Source of the DNA: Membranipora membranacea
Lineage: Eukaryota; Bryozoa; Gymnolaemata; Cheilostomatida; Membraniporidae
Assembly: GCA_914767715.1 (NCBI GenBank)
Contig: OU612065.1
Location: forward strand, 434,001 to 498,000
Direction: 5' to 3'
Length of the DNA: 64,000 nucleotides
The notes under the pieces are model-generated. The model was not told where the DNA came from. It was given only the letters and a program-made list of their open reading frames with translations, and ran no database searches. The position numbers and the translations under genes were made by a program. Numbering within the stretch: the stretch's first letter is position 1; each line of letters starts with the position of its first letter. Below, in pieces: positions 60,458 to 64,000 of this stretch.

Positions 60458-63400
60458 ATGCCTATAGAGAAGGTTCAGGAGTACTGGATAGAGGACAGCA
60501 TCAAGGACAAGTTATTTGAAGATTTCTATTTGCTGGGCAAAGAGCTGGGAAAGTAAGTAAACAACTTAATAAGACACCTGTGGGTGTATGTCATTCCATC
60601 TCTACCTAGTTGTGAAGGTGCTTAGTCCATGTATATCCTCAGGCTGTCCTCAACCTGGTAAGCGCACGGTGGAGATGATTGGGTGATACTGTTATTACTA
60701 GTACAGATTATGGACTGAGTGCTGAGGCTAATCGCAGTCCTCTCTAAGTTCTTGTCATTAAGACTATGCTGCACCGTCCATCTGCTACTTACTCCCTGAC
60801 ACGTATTAAACTCAGACCTGTCCAGGAAAGCCCGGACTGACAAATAAAAAAGCTACGCATGACATAATGGTTTCATAACTGCTACATCTGCTGACCAAAT
60901 CAATACACAGTAAAATAGTCGCGTATTGGCTACCATGCTCAGGCTGGTCTACAGTTGTACTTATTTATTATTTGGTATATGAAAAGATTTTAATTGTTTA
61001 ATTGAGTAAAAAGTATGATTACATTGTCGCATTGTATTTTACAGAGGAGCCACTTCGACGGTGTACAAATGTCAACAGAAGGGAACTGGACAAACATGGG
61101 CTGTCAAAATCATCAACAAAAAGGTTATGTCTCATTATTATCTCAACGTATTATTTTGGATTGTGGTGACAAAATAACAGATTGAGGTAGTACTGTAATC
61201 AATGAACTAAACCATTGCTGTAATGCTTGATACTCTGAATGTCTGATACACTATTTCTGGAGAATGCCACAATGTCCATGTAATAGATGTACTGATTGTT
61301 ATGCTGTACATTTGGTGTTCTGTGCTCCTCTAACGCCAGATACCATCAATCGTGAAATAGTGTATAACTGTGGATAGTCACTACTACTGCCCTAATTAAG
61401 TGCTGGTCTCATTACAATAATAATAGATCGAGTGATATCACAGTCCCACCATTCAGATTATCACTCAGCTGTACAACTAGTCTGAGCCCCCCCAGACTTT
61501 TGCCCCTCGTCCTACGCCCCCCCCCCCCCCGGCGAGAGACCAGCCTAGCCTGCAGCTGTCACTATCATGTATATAAAACATGATTACATGTATCGATTCA
61601 GGCTTATAAATCAGCTTTACAACTTGATAATGAAATAATGTTATAAATTAGCTATTGATTGTAAACAGGTAAGATGCTGATGCCTGATGATTCAAATCTC
61701 AGGGCGATTTGAAGCTTTTCCGTAATACAAATTTTGTTATTTTGTAATTAATGGTTTTGTCAATTGTGCATCAGTTCCAGTCATGCCGACATGACGACAA
61801 AAGCTTTGTTATAATATGGTAAGAGAAACTAACAAAGCGGAATTTTGATGAACCTGGTTTGATAAGAATGTTGAAATGCCTGTTTTAGGTGGATAAGAAA
61901 GTGGTGAAAACGGAATGCGGAGTTCTCCTGAAAATCAAACATAAGAATGTTGTGAGTTAATCATATATATATATATATATATAACTATTCTGCTCAGAGC
62001 TGGTATCAGATTTGATGTTGACACCTGCATAAAATTATGGAATTTGTGCGTATCGTGTGAAGCCTTGTGACACAAAGTCGCCTGAGCTCACACCAGTGGA
62101 CTAATAATAAACCTCCTCACTGCGTATAAAGTGTAAAATTTCAACACTTGCTTATTTCCTTCAGCACAGTGACACACAGTGTTCACACCCCATGTGAGAG
62201 TATTCAGCCTTGTAATACTAATAGCACACCAACCTTGTGCTCTTCTCTCGCTCTCTCTACGTTATATCTATGACGTTGTGTTACAGATCAGATTAAAGGA
62301 GATATTTGAGACACCCACACAGATACATCTGGTGTTAGAGCTAGTGACAGGTGGTGAATTATTTGACAGGTAGGTTGCATATAATGAGCCTGAAGTTATG
62401 AGTACATGTAGGGCTGAGTCAGTATCATCAGACAATATGTTGCATATATTCCACGGCTGATAATGACCCAGTTTGAAAACACAACTCTCCTGAGATTTAA
62501 CTAACAGCCGATTAATTAGTTTTGCAGTGAGCAATTGAAAAAAAATGAACAATTATGTATGATACTGCAAAAGGCAGAATTAGCCCCGGTAGGAGTGTCT
62601 ATCATTGTAGGCTGTAGCCTGTTTGCTGAGTCAGTTCATAAATGAGATCAGCTTTTATATCTTTATGTCCCTGATACTGTGAGATATCGTAGTGTATTTA
62701 TCTACCAGAGATATACTTGCAGTTACCACAATAAATGTTATTCCATCATTCCAAATATAAAGGCTTGATTGTGACATTCTGTTATTTTAGGATAGTATTG
62801 AGAGGATATTACACAGAAAAAGATGCCTCTGTTTGCGTCAAGGAAATGTTAGACGCTATAAAAGTGAGTAATATTATACCTCTGTACTTTATCCTTATAC
62901 CCTGTAGGTCGGCCTGGAGGTCGGCTTCTTACTAACCTACTCTAACTAAGTGTTCATTACTTTCTGATCATTGTCTTATTCAGGTAAGACTGAATCCTCT
63001 CTGTACATGAGTCATTTTACCAGATCTTGAGTACAATTGGCGTCTTGCAAAATGCAAAGCTCTATTTGCACTTTGCCAATGACTTTTCATATGATTTTTA
63101 TGCAGGCATTTTTAAGCTCTTTTTAAGGTAATTATTTTAATCCATGCAGAATGTCATCAATTTTAGGCCACTGAAAGTCAACACACAAAAGCTGTCGAAT
63201 CCTTATTTCAACTTTTACATGTATCATTTTAACTTATTGGCATAATGATATTTTAGTCTCTTTACCTTCCATTGTAACAACTGGTGAAACACTGGTGATA
63301 ATAAGTGTTTGATAAACAACATCAACATAACTATTGTATAACCAAGGAGTGTCTATAACTCCTTGGTATAACACAGTAGCAGACTGTAGGTTTCTGTTGA

Positions 63401-63785
63401 TGATTTAGCTTGAGACATGTTTTCTGTATTTCAGTATCTGCATGAGAATGATGTAGTACACAGAGATTTGAAGGTAAGTTACCTTTCCTAACATTAGATT
63501 TGCAACAATTTCTCAACCAAATCATACTGTCCCACAGTGTGAAACTGCCCCAACCAAGTGCTTCCATGGATTTTGTGACACTTGTTTGTAATTTTTATTT
63601 CAACAATGGCCCGGCTATAATACCAGATTTAACAGCATTAATCCGATGAGGTGTATAGATTAGCTAACTTGTCCTCTGTCTCGCTCTCTCAGACTCTCAC
63701 ATGTCTGCTGAGTTAATTTTCTCATGTTTGTAGCCTGAAAATTTGCTCTATGAAAATAATTCAGAAGAATCTCCCCTGAAAATAG
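60458..63785 (+). CDS. CAMK4: Calcium/calmodulin-dependent kinase IV-like, N-terminal half (runs off window)
   Basis: Exons: 60458-60552, 61045-61123, 61889-61951, 62287-62369, 62791-62863, 63435-63473, 63734-63785, phases consistent. Start MPIEKVQEYWIEDSIKDKLF. Glycine loop LGKGATSTVYKC, ATP-binding Lys in WAVKIINKK, helix C Glu in KKVVKTECGVLLKIKH, hinge ETPTQIHLVLELVTGGELFD, catalytic loop HENDVVHRDLKPENLLYE. The vertebrate CaMK4 pattern K-E-I-F-E-T-P-T is matched exactly, which favours CaMK4 over CaMK1. The last exon ends SPLKI + G, just before the DFG motif. Phosphorylates transcription factors such as CREB in the nucleus after CaMKK activation (family knowledge). Confidence 0.93.
61515..61531. 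repeat. Poly-C run in kinase intron
   Basis: About 15 consecutive C in a C-rich tract (intron 2 of the kinase gene). Such runs are prone to sequencing error. Confidence 0.8.
63336..63372. mobile_element. Ultra-short palindromic element with 7-bp direct repeats, CAAGGAG family
   Basis: A 23-bp inverted repeat at 63343-63365 (CAAGGAGTGTC ... AACTCCTTG) is flanked by GTATAAC on both sides exactly. It lies in kinase intron 5. Confidence 0.8.
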
Positions 63786-64000
63786 GTAAGTCTCCATAAA
63801 TCAGAACCCTAGATATGTTGGTTGATTAAAAACAAGTTTGCCGTTGACTGCTAGACATGGTAAGTACTATATTAGTTTGCTTATCATTACACAAATAATA
63901 CTGGATACAACTTAATTATTTATAGTACAGACAGTCATTCACTCTGTCATTGATATATCTAATCGATAGACAATTATACATCACCACTATCCTTAACCAT
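63786..64000. other. Kinase intron running to window end
   Basis: It begins with donor gtaagt after the exon ending at 63785. The next exon, expected to start with the DFG loop, is not in the window. Confidence 0.8.

Overview
The window is nuclear DNA of an animal. Genes are split into many short exons with GT-AG introns, base composition is AT-rich, and two genes are animal-type (a rhophilin with HR1-BRO1-PDZ order and a CaMK4-like kinase). The intron-rich DNA ligase IV gene (20 coding exons), the compact gene spacing and the tandem C-type-lectin receptors fit an early-branching invertebrate. A sponge is my best guess, but that is inference and not proven by the sequence.

Layout. 494-5394 (+): SmgGDS/RAP1GDS1 armadillo protein, first exon not found. 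6591-8020 (+): small basic proline-rich protein, unrecognised. 10344-19840 (-): complete rhophilin gene, 13 coding exons. 20.2-22.1 kb: decayed non-LTR retrotransposon ends. 22649-37698 (+): complete DNA ligase IV gene, 20 coding exons, interrupted by a ~5 kb 57-bp satellite and a ~1.2 kb 16-bp satellite. 38747-39460: large fold-back element. 39701-43681, 47137-49321, 49859-51860 and 52318-59583 (all +): a tandem family of four type I membrane proteins with two, zero, one and four C-type lectin-like domains. 44373-45937 (-): HDHD3-like HAD protein between two of the receptors. 60458-63785 (+): N-terminal half of a CaMK4-like kinase that runs off the window.

Two unexpected patterns dominate. 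First, at least four minisatellites are built from a splice junction of the gene that carries them. Two amplify a 3' splice site with the start of its exon (LIG4 exon 7; the tail exon of the lectin-less receptor). Two amplify the end of an exon with its 5' splice site (LIG4 exon 9; the stalk exon of the same receptor). A 63-bp duplication of an acceptor plus exon start in the four-lectin receptor looks like an early stage of the same process. Use of any decoy copy in the four arrays would bring in a stop codon. Second, tiny perfect or near-perfect palindromes (18-37 bp) are scattered through the window, several flanked by exact 7-bp direct repeats. They look like ultra-short mobile elements with target-site duplications.

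The receptors share a phase-1 exon plan (signal peptide, lectin exons, Thr-rich stalk, transmembrane exon, tail). Three of the four tails carry a common motif S-L-A-[PS]-x-P-[ILV]-H. Exon lengths show that the two-lectin receptor and the second half of the four-lectin receptor are duplicates. All exon boundaries were read by eye from splice signals, reading phase and family resemblance.
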